A stretch of DNA of 7,134 bases from Candidatus Gastranaerophilales bacterium. GTDB taxonomy: Bacteria; Cyanobacteriota; Vampirovibrionia; Gastranaerophilales; Gastranaerophilaceae. The notes beneath the pieces are model-generated. The model had not been told where the DNA came from. It saw only the letters and a list, made by a program, of their open reading frames with translations, and searched no databases. Within the stretch, counting starts at the first letter, position 1; each line of letters begins with the position of its first letter. Position numbers and translations under genes: made by a program. The stretch covers positions 1 to 7,134 of the forward strand of contig CALVER010000070.1 of NCBI GenBank assembly GCA_944326625.1. The letters are read 5' to 3'. Of the stretch, positions 1-5,851 are shown one piece after another.

Positions 1-425
1 TAACATATACGCATTTCGCGTCTATTCTGGTTGGAGAAAATAGCTACATTGGGGGTGCTGATATTGTTGCTATGGAAAATAATTCTGAGATTATAATAGG
101 TAAAAATTGTTTAATCGCTTATAACATAGTTATTTATGCTACAGATATGCATTCATTACTTGATAGGAACGGAAAACTTATAAATTATGGTAAAAAGGTT
201 ATTATCGGTGATCATTGTTGGCTAGCCAGAGATGTAAAAATAACTAAAAAGGCATTTATACCTAATAACACAATTGTTGGTATGGGTAGTGTTGTAAGTT
301 CAAAATTCGAGGAGGAAAATACGGTTATTGCAGGAAATCCCGCAAAAGTTGTAAAACGCGGTGTTAAATTTGACCGGCTTGCTCCAAATGTTTATTTGGA
401 AAAGCATCCTGAGGCTATTGTTTAA
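1..425 (+). CDS. Hexapeptide-repeat (left-handed beta-helix) acyltransferase, 5'-truncated
   Basis: Only the C-terminal part is here. The frame is already open at position 3 (TYTHFASILVGENSYIGG...), so the ATG at 72 is internal and the true start lies left of the window; about 140 residues are visible. The protein shows the isoleucine-rich six-residue periodicity of left-handed beta-helix transferases: IIIGKN-CLIAYN-IVIYAT, then VIIGDH-CWLARD-VKITKK-AFIPNN-TIVGMG-SVVSSK. It ends with the family signature VIAGNPAKVVKRG. The His in ATDMHSLLD sits where the catalytic His of this family lies. Such enzymes move an acetyl (sometimes another acyl) group from acetyl-CoA to a sugar hydroxyl or amine in the cytoplasm and work as trimers. 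The form with DxHS followed by IIGDHCWLA is common in capsule, O-antigen and exopolysaccharide clusters, so a surface-polysaccharide role is inferred. The substrate cannot be told. The gene ends 14 nt from the convergent gene at 440. Confidence 0.88.
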   Translation, partial: TYTHFASILVGENSYIGGADIVAMENNSEIIIGKNCLIAYNIVIYATDMHSLLDRNGKLINYGKKVIIGDHCWLARDVKITKKAFIPNNTIVGMGSVVSSKFEEENTVIAGNPAKVVKRGVKFDRLAPNVYLEKHPEAIV

Positions 426-439
426 AAATTTTAAACATT

Positions 440-988
440 TTATGCTTGAGGAACAGAAGTTTTTGTTTGTTTAAATTTTTTGAATACGGAGTTTTGTTCA
501 AACGGGTAATTGCTGAAATGCGGGGTATCAGGCGGAATATGTTTGAAGAATTTGCGTTCCATAAATGCTGCAAACGGAGTTGCCATTAACGGTACAAGCA
601 CTCTTTCCGTTATTACGCCGGAACCGATCAGGGCAAGTATTGTGGCAAAACTTTTTTTAGCTGCGCCGATGTGTTTAAATTGGGCGTTTTTGAACATTTT
701 ATTCCAGAGCGCGTTTTGCAGCTTGGGGTTTGCTATTGAAAATCCCACTGCAATCTGCGCAATTGCGGTTACGATTCCTGACGCCAAATCCATTGCCGCA
801 ACAAATGGACGCCGTTTTTCGGGGATTTTTTTATTTTCCATTGTTGTTTTGTATCTTACTGAATAGGCAAATACGTCTTTCAAAACCGAACACACAACAA
901 TAGTTTTCGCGGCAAAGGCATCGTCTGAAATTACGCGTTTCAGATGATTATTTAAAATTTTTGATTGTGTAATCGGTTTAATCATCAT
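440..988 (-). CDS. Small alanine-rich membrane-associated protein of unknown function
   Basis: I do not recognise a named domain in this 182-residue protein. It has a hydrophobic stretch at about residues 62-85 (PFVAAMDLASGIVTAIAQIA) and another at about 114-143, with a basic linker between them and a basic, Pro- and Phe-containing C-terminal tail, so it probably has two membrane-associated helices. There is no signal peptide. The start overlaps the end of the upstream gene (stop at 978-980). There are two adjacent ATGs, at 988 and 985. The AAAGGA at 991-996 lies 2 nt from the first but 5 nt from the second, so the second may be the one used (181 residues). The overlap implies translation coupled to the upstream gene. 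Its layout (ENKK, then basic residues plus Pro, an Ala-rich helix, and later a hydrophobic RVxxP segment) resembles that of its upstream neighbour. Similar paired proteins are, from memory, frequent in Gastranaerophilales genomes. Confidence 0.72.
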   Translation of the reverse strand: MMIKPITQSKILNNHLKRVISDDAFAAKTIVVCSVLKDVFAYSVRYKTTMENKKIPEKRRPFVAAMDLASGIVTAIAQIAVGFSIANPKLQNALWNKMFKNAQFKHIGAAKKSFATILALIGSGVITERVLVPLMATPFAAFMERKFFKHIPPDTPHFSNYPFEQNSVFKKFKQTKTSVPQA

Positions 989-1508
989 TATCCTTTGTCA
1001 GTAAGTCTGCTATAATGGGGAATACTCTGTTTGATATTGCAAGAACGGGTACGAAAAGCGCTATGGTTAAAACTGTTCCTGCACGGTCTTTGAAAATATC
1101 AAGGCAAGTTTTTTGAAGATTTTTGATTGCTTTTGTTCTGTCGCCGGAAACGGCGTCAAGAATGGGTTTCGGGATTTCTCCGCCTTTTATTGCGTCCTGT
1201 ACGAGTTTGAAATTGAGTTTACCTTTTTCCGCAAGCTTATCTATGCCTTTGTATAAAAGATTAAGTGACATAATTTGTGCGGCAATTGTGACAACAGCTT
1301 CCACGGGTTGTTTTACGGCCGCCCATTTTTTGTTTTCTTTTGATTCATTTGTAAACGGGTTATACAAAATCATTAAAGGCGCAATGGCAAATTTTCCGGC
1401 CGCGTTAATATAGTTGGCGATTTTTTCGCCGCCTTGCTCGGAGAATTTTTCGAGTGAATTCGCCATTCTTTGATTGAATTTTACAGGGGTAACGCTTGGT
1501 ATTTTCAT
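978..1508 (-). CDS. Small membrane-associated protein of unknown function, partner of the gene at 440
   Basis: This 176-residue protein has no recognised domain. Hydrophobic segments lie at about residues 38-50, 68-86 (PVEAVVTIAAQIMSLNLLY) and 144-170, the last with the pattern RVFPII. The rest is Lys-rich and amphipathic. There is no N-terminal signal peptide; the start MKIPSVTPVKFN is polar. The ATG at 1508 is the only sensible start. The only purine-rich element ahead of it is a weak AGG about 8 nt upstream. It lies 57 nt downstream of the HAD gene and overlaps the next gene by 8-11 nt, so the two small proteins are almost certainly made together. Whether transcription continues from the HAD gene cannot be decided: I see no terminator in the 57-nt gap, and only a poor TATATA-like element just before the ATG. 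Confidence 0.72.
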   Translation of the reverse strand: MKIPSVTPVKFNQRMANSLEKFSEQGGEKIANYINAAGKFAIAPLMILYNPFTNESKENKKWAAVKQPVEAVVTIAAQIMSLNLLYKGIDKLAEKGKLNFKLVQDAIKGGEIPKPILDAVSGDRTKAIKNLQKTCLDIFKDRAGTVLTIALFVPVLAISNRVFPIIADLLTKDNDD

Positions 1509-1565
1509 AATTACGCCTATATAAAATTCTTGATAATTTATTTTTGCTGAAAAATTTACAAATGT

Positions 1566-2237
1566 TTATATTTCAAAAAGATTGCGGTCAATCTGGTTAA
1601 AATCAGTAATAATTTGTGAAACGCCTTCGACATTTTTGTAGAATTCGACGGGTTCTCTGGAGGCTATTGCGATAATTTTTCCCGCGCCTGCGTTTTTGGC
1701 AGCCTGAATGCCTGAGAGTGCGTCTTCAATTACAATGCAGTCATTCGGGGAAAGCCCGAGATTTTTAGCGGCGATTAGGTAAATGTCGGGTGCGGGCTTG
1801 CCGGGAATTTTTCCGTTTGAGAATACAATTTTTTCTAAATCAAACCATTTTGCAAGATTGAATTCCTTTATGTAAAACTCAACATTACTCCATTCCGACA
1901 TTGTTGCAATAGTCATGGGAATGTTATGTGCTTTTAAAAAATCCAGAAATTCTGCGGCGTGCGGGGCAAGTTTCATATCTTCCGGACGCTCAAGGCACAT
2001 TGTTCTGTATTCTGCTTCTTTTTCTTCGGCATATTTTTCAACAAGCGCTCTGTCAGGCTTTTTGCCGATTGCGTATTCAATAATATCTTCGTTTGTTCTG
2101 CCGAACATGTATTTAAGCATTTCTTCGTCCGTGAAAGCAGTGCCGCGGAGCTTTTTGGAATATTCTCTCCACGCATCAAGGTGCAGCTGTGAATCCCAGA
2201 ATAATGTTCCGTTAAAATCAAATATAATGCCTCTCAT
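1566..2237 (-). CDS. HAD-superfamily hydrolase, beta-phosphoglucomutase-like subfamily, DFNGT variant
   Basis: A full-length cytoplasmic HAD enzyme (223 residues, usual for this subfamily). All four HAD motifs are visible: motif I DFNGTLF with nucleophile Asp7; motif II with Thr112 in TIATMS; motif III Lys147 in GKPAPD; motif IV Glu171-Asp172 in VIEDALSGIQAAKNAG. Residues of about 15-85 form the helical cap typical of phosphoglucomutase-like members (HGRTN-type element FGRTNEDI at 45-52). The usual second Asp of DxDGT, which acts as general acid/base in phosphatases and beta-phosphoglucomutase, is Asn9 here. I recall DFNGT as a recurring variant group rather than a single mutation. The likely role is dephosphorylation or isomerisation of a small phosphorylated metabolite such as a sugar phosphate; the substrate is unknown. 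The start is 7 nt after the stop of the TPR gene with no good Shine-Dalgarno sequence, so translation is probably coupled to that gene. Confidence 0.88.
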   Translation of the reverse strand: MRGIIFDFNGTLFWDSQLHLDAWREYSKKLRGTAFTDEEMLKYMFGRTNEDIIEYAIGKKPDRALVEKYAEEKEAEYRTMCLERPEDMKLAPHAAEFLDFLKAHNIPMTIATMSEWSNVEFYIKEFNLAKWFDLEKIVFSNGKIPGKPAPDIYLIAAKNLGLSPNDCIVIEDALSGIQAAKNAGAGKIIAIASREPVEFYKNVEGVSQIITDFNQIDRNLFEI

Positions 2238-2244
2238 AAGGTTT

Positions 2245-2814
2245 TTATTGTCCCCGTTCTATAATTTGGTTGTAGTTATCTAAATATTGTTTTGCCTGTT
2301 TTTCTTTGTTTAATTTTTTAAATGTATATGCCAGATTGTAGTGAAAATCCGCAACCTGATTATTCAGATCAATTGCTTTATAAAATTCCCATTTTGCGGA
2401 TTTGGGCTTGTCAATTTTCAAGTAGGCGCAGCCGAGATTGTAATATCCGTAGGCAAAGTCAGGATTGTATTTGACAGCTTTTTTATAAGATTTTATGGCG
2501 AGATTCGGTTTATCCTGAAGCATATAGATATTACCGAGGTTATAGTGGGCTTTGTAGTATTTTTCATCAACGGAGATTGCTCTGTTATACATAAAAGCAG
2601 CGTCGTCGATTTTGCCTTCATCCTGCAGAATATTTCCCATTAAAAGCCAGTTTTGTGCGGAACGTTCATCTTCCGGAATACTCAGCAAAAGATTAAATGC
2701 TTCTTTAATGTTGTTTTCGGCATACAAAATGTTTATTTTGTCGTTTAACTCATCCGCAAAGCAAGATGCTGCACTCAGTATTAATATTGTTAAAACAGTT
2801 AATATCTTTTTCAT
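2245..2814 (-). CDS. Secreted or periplasmic TPR-repeat protein
   Basis: From the ATG at 2814 this is 189 residues. It opens with a classical signal peptide (MKKILTVLTILILSAASCFA, probable cleavage before DELND). The AASC sequence is a poor lipobox, so lipidation is possible but less likely. After a helical spacer come about four tetratricopeptide repeats, near residues 53-86, 87-120, 121-154 and 155-184, with the W/Y-LG-A-Y-A pattern (AHYNLGNIYMLQDKPNLAI, for example). TPRs bind partner proteins; the partner here is unknown. The frame stays open upstream to an ATG at 2913 with a strong Shine-Dalgarno sequence, giving a 222-residue version, but that would bury the signal peptide behind 33 polar residues. 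I prefer 2814 because of the signal peptide and because a sigma70-type promoter places the transcription start on this ATG. The HAD gene follows after 7 nt, probably as an operon. Confidence 0.83.
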   Translation of the reverse strand: MKKILTVLTILILSAASCFADELNDKINILYAENNIKEAFNLLLSIPEDERSAQNWLLMGNILQDEGKIDDAAFMYNRAISVDEKYYKAHYNLGNIYMLQDKPNLAIKSYKKAVKYNPDFAYGYYNLGCAYLKIDKPKSAKWEFYKAIDLNNQVADFHYNLAYTFKKLNKEKQAKQYLDNYNQIIERGQ

Positions 2815-2820
2815 AACAAA

Positions 2821-2849
2821 ATTATATACTAAAAAATTTCTCTCATCAA
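2821..2849 (-). promoter_or_regulatory. Sigma70-type promoter of the secreted TPR gene, predicted leaderless
   Basis: On the minus strand there is TTGATG (2844-2849), a spacer of exactly 17 nt, and a perfect TATAAT (2821-2826). Six bases (TTTGTT) separate the -10 box from the ATG at 2814, so the usual start of transcription would be the A of the ATG itself. No Shine-Dalgarno sequence fits between the two. This supports both the chosen start codon and a leaderless mRNA. The -35 box matches the consensus at 4 of 6 positions. Confidence 0.68.
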
Positions 2850-2906
2850 TTTGACTTTCAAAAAACATATTCCATAATGTTGGTGATGTCTCTTTTACTG
2901 ATATAG

Positions 2907-2935
2907 TTCCCATAGCTTACTCCTTGCTATGGGAA
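2907..2935 (-). promoter_or_regulatory. Hairpin with a Shine-Dalgarno sequence in its loop and an ATG in its stem
   Basis: TTCCCATAGC (2907-2916) and GCTATGGGAA (2926-2935) form a perfect 10-bp stem around a 9-nt loop. Read on the minus strand, the loop carries AAGGAG (2920-2925), and 6 nt later an ATG at 2913 lies within the second arm. That ATG is in frame with the TPR gene at 2245-2814. The arrangement could expose the Shine-Dalgarno sequence while hiding the start codon. On the plus strand the stem is followed by TTCTTTTT (2936-2943) and would look like a terminator, but no plus-strand gene leads into it. Confidence 0.5.
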
Positions 2936-2961
2936 TTCTTTTTGGCTTGGCGGAATAAATT

Positions 2962-2988
2962 AAAAAAAAGGCCGATATTAACCGGCCT
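2962..2988 (-). terminator. Rho-independent terminator of the orphan gene at 3034-3801
   Basis: On the minus strand a GC-rich stem AGGCCG/CGGCCT (plus-strand arms 2969-2974 and 2983-2988) encloses an 8-nt loop and is followed at once by a run of T (eight A at 2962-2969 on the plus strand). It begins 45 nt after the stop codon of the gene at 3034-3801 and separates that gene from the TPR-HAD operon. Confidence 0.85.
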
Positions 2989-3033
2989 GCTACACACATT
3001 ATACACACTTTTTACGATTTTAAGGGTTTAATT

Positions 3034-3801
3034 TTATTTTTTGCTTCCGAAGATTGCCGCAAGAGCCGCGCTGCCTGCGACGAGGCCTCCGTAAAGCCAT
3101 CCGAGTTTCGGAACTTTTGCCAGCCATCCGAGGTTTTTGGCCAGGAACAAACCGCCGCCTGCAACCGCTGCACCGCCTGCTGCAAGACCGCCGATTTCTT
3201 TGAACTGTTCCCAGCGGCTTACCGGCTGACCCGTTATTCTGGAAATATTTTCTTCAGGAGTTGTTTTTCCGTAAATACCGAATGTTAAGCCTTTAAACAA
3301 TCCGTGAGTGAATGAATCGTGACCGTATCGTCTTATTTCATCACTGATTGAAGCGTTGTACAATTGCTGATAAGTGCTTTTGGCACGTGCGACAATGTTT
3401 CGTTCGTCTTCATTCGGATATTTTGCCGCTACTGCTTCTATATAAGAATTATATGCCTGAAGTATTTGCTGCTGTTCATTGTCAACAATTTTTTCATTTA
3501 AAACAGCCGCTGCATTTCGGATTGCTTCGTCAGTTGCATTTATTCTCAAATCATTTCTGCGCTGGTTTTCTACCATTTGCAAATTGTAGTCGGATGTGAA
3601 ATTAAGATAATTTTTCATGTTATTGTAATAATAATCGTAATTTACTCCGCCTCCAAATGCAGGCATAAAAGGCATCATTCCGTTGAACACGCTTGTACCC
3701 ATAAGATCAGAATCATAAAGATTACTGAGACCCGCATAATTGGCGTAGCTGCCGTACATCGGAAAACCGTTTATTGCCCCTACATTCATGTAGCCAGACA
3801 T
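3034..3801 (-). CDS. Orphan protein with Tyr/Met/Gly-rich N-terminus and glycine-rich hydrophobic C-terminus
   Basis: I do not recognise this 255-residue protein. Residues of about 1-65 are rich in Tyr, Met, Gly, Asn and Phe (MPFMPAFGGGVNYDYYYNN) and look disordered or self-associating. Residues of about 75-160 are a charged alpha-helical region, possibly coiled (ENQRRNDLRINATDEAIRNA onward). Residues 165-178 contain GLFKGLTFGIYG. The C-terminus has two Gly/Ala-rich hydrophobic segments, at about 203-222 and 234-252, spaced like glycine-zipper helices, and ends in GSKK. There is no signal peptide. The start is ATG 3801 because GGAGG lies 8 nt ahead; a TTG start at 3816 would overlap that ribosome binding site. 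It forms a single-gene unit with its own terminator and is divergent from the TPR gene at 3966. A protein that inserts in a membrane or in a surface or compartment assembly is possible, but that is only an inference from composition. Confidence 0.8.
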   Translation of the reverse strand: MSGYMNVGAINGFPMYGSYANYAGLSNLYDSDLMGTSVFNGMMPFMPAFGGGVNYDYYYNNMKNYLNFTSDYNLQMVENQRRNDLRINATDEAIRNAAAVLNEKIVDNEQQQILQAYNSYIEAVAAKYPNEDERNIVARAKSTYQQLYNASISDEIRRYGHDSFTHGLFKGLTFGIYGKTTPEENISRITGQPVSRWEQFKEIGGLAAGGAAVAGGGLFLAKNLGWLAKVPKLGWLYGGLVAGSAALAAIFGSKK

Positions 3802-3809
3802 AATCCTAA

Positions 3810-3814
3810 CCTCC
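3810..3814 (-). promoter_or_regulatory. Ribosome binding site fixing the start of the orphan gene at 3801
   Basis: GGAGG on the minus strand lies 8 nt before the ATG at 3801. The longer reading frame, from a TTG at 3816, would contain this Shine-Dalgarno sequence and add five residues (MEVRI), so it is not the real start. Confidence 0.8.
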
Positions 3815-3840
3815 AAATTGAGTTTTACTAACCTACCTTA

Positions 3841-3869
3841 CTTATATAAAAACTTTTGCCGCCGCTAAA
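3841..3869 (-). promoter_or_regulatory. Weak candidate promoter of the orphan gene at 3801
   Basis: On the minus strand, TTTAGC (3864-3869), a 17-nt spacer and TATAAG (3841-3846) would start transcription near 3834, giving a leader of about 32 nt that contains the GGAGG site. The -35 match is poor and the last base of the -10 box is off consensus, so this is only the best candidate in the interval. Confidence 0.3.
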
Positions 3870-3889
3870 TTGCTTTTTGGGAATTTATT

Positions 3890-3927
3890 GCTTAATATTT
3901 GTTAACAATTCGCTTAAAAGTTAACAA
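3890..3927. repeat. Tandem imperfect repeat GCTTAA...GTTAACAA upstream of the TPR promoter
   Basis: GCTTAA (3890) followed by GTTAACAA (3901-3908) is repeated as GCTTAA (3912) followed by GTTAACAA (3920-3927). A third GCTTAA lies at 3944, inside the spacer of the promoter at 3930-3958. The GTTAAC cores are palindromic and the two GTTAACAA copies are 19 bp apart. Their place just upstream of the -35 box fits paired binding sites of a regulator; the regulator is unknown. Confidence 0.45.
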
Positions 3928-3929
3928 AT

Positions 3930-3958
3930 TTGCCACACATTGCGCTTAATAGTATTAT
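3930..3958 (+). promoter_or_regulatory. Sigma70-type promoter of the anchored TPR gene, predicted leaderless
   Basis: TTGCCA (3930-3935, 5 of 6 to consensus), a spacer of exactly 17 nt and TATTAT (3953-3958, 5 of 6). The next seven bases lead straight to the ATG at 3966, so transcription would begin at 3965 or 3966. There is no Shine-Dalgarno sequence before that ATG. The longer frame from TTG 3930 would begin on the -35 box itself and can be dismissed. Confidence 0.68.
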
Positions 3959-3965
3959 TTTAGAT

Positions 3966-5012
3966 ATGAAGATAAAATTATACAAATTATTTTCAATAGT
4001 TGTACTTTTATTAATGGGTGCAGTTGTATATTTCAATCAGGCCTGGTTTTTAAAACAATACGACAAAATGTGCAGCATGTATTATATTCATAAAGGCGAC
4101 AAGGCTTTTAGAAAATTGAAGCTGCAAAGGGCAATTGATCATTACAATACGGCTTTAAAGCTTTTTCCCGAGCATTACAGTGCATGGTTTAATTTAGGGA
4201 ATATATATGTTGTTTATGAGGATTATTATTCTGCGGTGGACGCTTATGAGCAGGCATTTCACTATAACCCTAAAATGATGATTGCGCGTATGAATTACGG
4301 GATAGTATCCGCTGAAAAATTAGGCGATTTTGACGGTGCAATTGACCAGTACAATGAAATTATTAAGACTAAACGGCATTTGGTATCTATTCCTTTTGTT
4401 TACAGCAACAGGAAAAGTTACAAAGAAAATAAAGGGATTGCATATTATAATATGGGGGTTGCCTACAGACAAAAGTCTTTGTATTCCGGCGATGACTGGC
4501 GTTTGCAGAGACAATATCTGGAAAAGGCGATTGAAGCTTACAAAAACGCCGTAAAAATTCTTAAAAAAGATTACGATGCGCGCTACAACCTTGCGCTTGC
4601 ATATCATCTTTTGGGTGATTACAACAATGCCGGCTTAACCTACTGCAAGGCTATTCAGCTTGCTCCGATGAATTATGAAGCGCACTATAATCTTGCAATT
4701 TTACTGCGTCACATGAAATACTATAAAGAATCCCTTGACGAACTTGAAAAAGCTACCATGCTTATTACGGACAGCCAGGGAAATTCCGCACGCCAGAGAT
4801 ACGTTTTTGACGTGATGAACGATGTAACGCGGACAATTCTTTACAATGAAGAAGATGATCCGCTGGTGGAAAAAATTGATGATGAAAAAAATCAGTTCGC
4901 GAGTATGACTTATGTAAACGGAAAAATTGTTGCATCTGAAGCACTTGATAAAGCTATTTTGAAAAACTTCAGAACCTGCGGATCAAGAGAACTGTTTTTG
5001 GATGATGATTAA
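3966..5012 (+). CDS. Membrane-anchored TPR-repeat protein
   Basis: From ATG 3966 this is 348 residues. An uncleaved signal anchor fills residues of about 4-24 (KLYKLFSIVVLLLMGAVVYF), with basic residues on its inner side, so the repeat domain should face the periplasm or outside. Tetratricopeptide repeats follow at about 38-70, 71-104 and 105-137. A longer, more divergent repeat region (157-200) precedes two regular repeats at 204-236 and 237-268. The consensus is easy to see in AWFNLGNIYVVYEDYYSAV and ARYNLALAYHLLGDYNNAG. The last 80 residues are not TPR; they are charged, with an acidic stretch EEDDPLVEKIDDEK, and end in DDD. It is likely a scaffold for an envelope complex; the partners are unknown. 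The unit is monocistronic and divergent from the orphan gene. Its TAA overlaps the stop codon of the convergent permease gene in TTAA (5009-5012). Confidence 0.86.
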   Translation: MKIKLYKLFSIVVLLLMGAVVYFNQAWFLKQYDKMCSMYYIHKGDKAFRKLKLQRAIDHYNTALKLFPEHYSAWFNLGNIYVVYEDYYSAVDAYEQAFHYNPKMMIARMNYGIVSAEKLGDFDGAIDQYNEIIKTKRHLVSIPFVYSNRKSYKENKGIAYYNMGVAYRQKSLYSGDDWRLQRQYLEKAIEAYKNAVKILKKDYDARYNLALAYHLLGDYNNAGLTYCKAIQLAPMNYEAHYNLAILLRHMKYYKESLDELEKATMLITDSQGNSARQRYVFDVMNDVTRTILYNEEDDPLVEKIDDEKNQFASMTYVNGKIVASEALDKAILKNFRTCGSRELFLDDD

Positions 5013-5851
5013 CCCTTTACTGCGCCTTCGTTTTCGCCGGAGATAAAGTATCTTTGCATTGATAAAAAGAAAATTATAATCGGGATTATTGAGATTATTG
5101 AACCTGCTGCAATGTAGCGCCAGTTTGAGCTGAACATTCCCTGCAGGTTGTTAACCCCGACGGGCAGAGTGTATAAACTTTCTTTTGTCAAAACAATACT
5201 CGGCCATAAAAATTCACCCCATGACCCTATAAACGTGAATATCGCAAGCACTGCAAGCGAAGGCTTTACCATTGGCAGTAAAACTCTCAGGAATATTTGA
5301 AATACATTGCATCCGTCAACTATTGCGGCTTCTTCCATTTCTCTTGGTATCCCTAAAAATGCCTGACGCATTAAAAATATTCCGAATGCGCTTACCGCAA
5401 ACGGCATTATAAGCCCTATGTATCCGGCGATATCATTTACGCTGTCTATCAGGTGAAGTTTAATCGTTATAAGATATACTGGCAGCATAATCGCCTGAAA
5501 CGGTATCATAATCGTTGCAAGTATCGCAAAAAATGTTATTTTCTTTCCTCTAAATTCCATTCTTGCAAGCGGGTATGCCGCAAGCGAGGATAAAATAAGG
5601 TTTAATATAACAGTTCCGGCAGCAACTATCATGCTGTTTATAAAATATCCCAGCAGGTTAACTCTGTGCCACACGCCAACGTAGTTTTCAAAAGTGAAAT
5701 CCTGCGGAATCATAACCGGCGGATACGCAAAAATGTTTTCTCCCGCACCTTTTAAGGACGTTGAAATCAGCCAGATAAACGGAAATATTGATAAAACAGA
5801 CACCATTATTAATATTGTGTGTGTTGTTATTTTGCTTAAAAGTTTTTTCAT
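5009..5851 (-). CDS. Sugar ABC transporter permease, MalG/UgpE type (CUT1 family)
   Basis: A full-length inner-membrane permease of 280 residues. Six membrane segments fall at about 11-31, 72-95, 106-130, 141-162, 198-218 and 247-266. The cytoplasmic EAA loop, which docks the ATPase, is at about 173-197 (EEAAIVDGCNVFQIFLRVLLP). The C-terminus RYFISGENEGAVKG is the typical ending of MalG/UgpE-type proteins. With the preceding gene it forms the heterodimeric channel that takes up an oligosaccharide or a sugar derivative delivered by a binding protein. The substrate cannot be read from the permeases. Its ATG shares four bases (ATGA) with the stop of the upstream permease gene, so translation is coupled; a weak AAAGGA lies 13 nt upstream. 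It ends tail to tail with the TPR gene, with the stops overlapping and no room for a terminator. Confidence 0.93.
   Translation of the reverse strand: MKKLLSKITTHTILIMVSVLSIFPFIWLISTSLKGAGENIFAYPPVMIPQDFTFENYVGVWHRVNLLGYFINSMIVAAGTVILNLILSSLAAYPLARMEFRGKKITFFAILATIMIPFQAIMLPVYLITIKLHLIDSVNDIAGYIGLIMPFAVSAFGIFLMRQAFLGIPREMEEAAIVDGCNVFQIFLRVLLPMVKPSLAVLAIFTFIGSWGEFLWPSIVLTKESLYTLPVGVNNLQGMFSSNWRYIAAGSIISIIPIIIFFLSMQRYFISGENEGAVKG

Noticed and set aside
72..425. The ATG at 72 as the start of the acyltransferase
   Set aside because: The same frame is open leftwards to position 3 and already reads as part of the beta-helix, so the ATG is internal and the gene is cut by the window edge.
510..866. 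Plus-strand open frames across 510-866, 1123-1413, 1915-2283 and 3348-3831
   Set aside because: They lie opposite the well-supported minus-strand genes, have no ribosome binding sites or recognisable domains, and are explained as antisense shadows.
2907..2943. A plus-strand rho-independent terminator (hairpin followed by TTCTTTTT)
   Set aside because: No plus-strand gene leads into it; the nearest rightward gene ends at 425. The hairpin makes more sense as a feature of the minus-strand transcript.
2989..3010. TATAAT on the minus strand within the TACACACATTATACACAC stretch, as a promoter
   Set aside because: There is no -35 box at a workable distance, and any transcript would run at once into the terminator at 2962-2988.
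3034..3816. The TTG at 3816 as the start of the orphan gene
   Set aside because: It overlaps the GGAGG Shine-Dalgarno sequence that serves the ATG at 3801.
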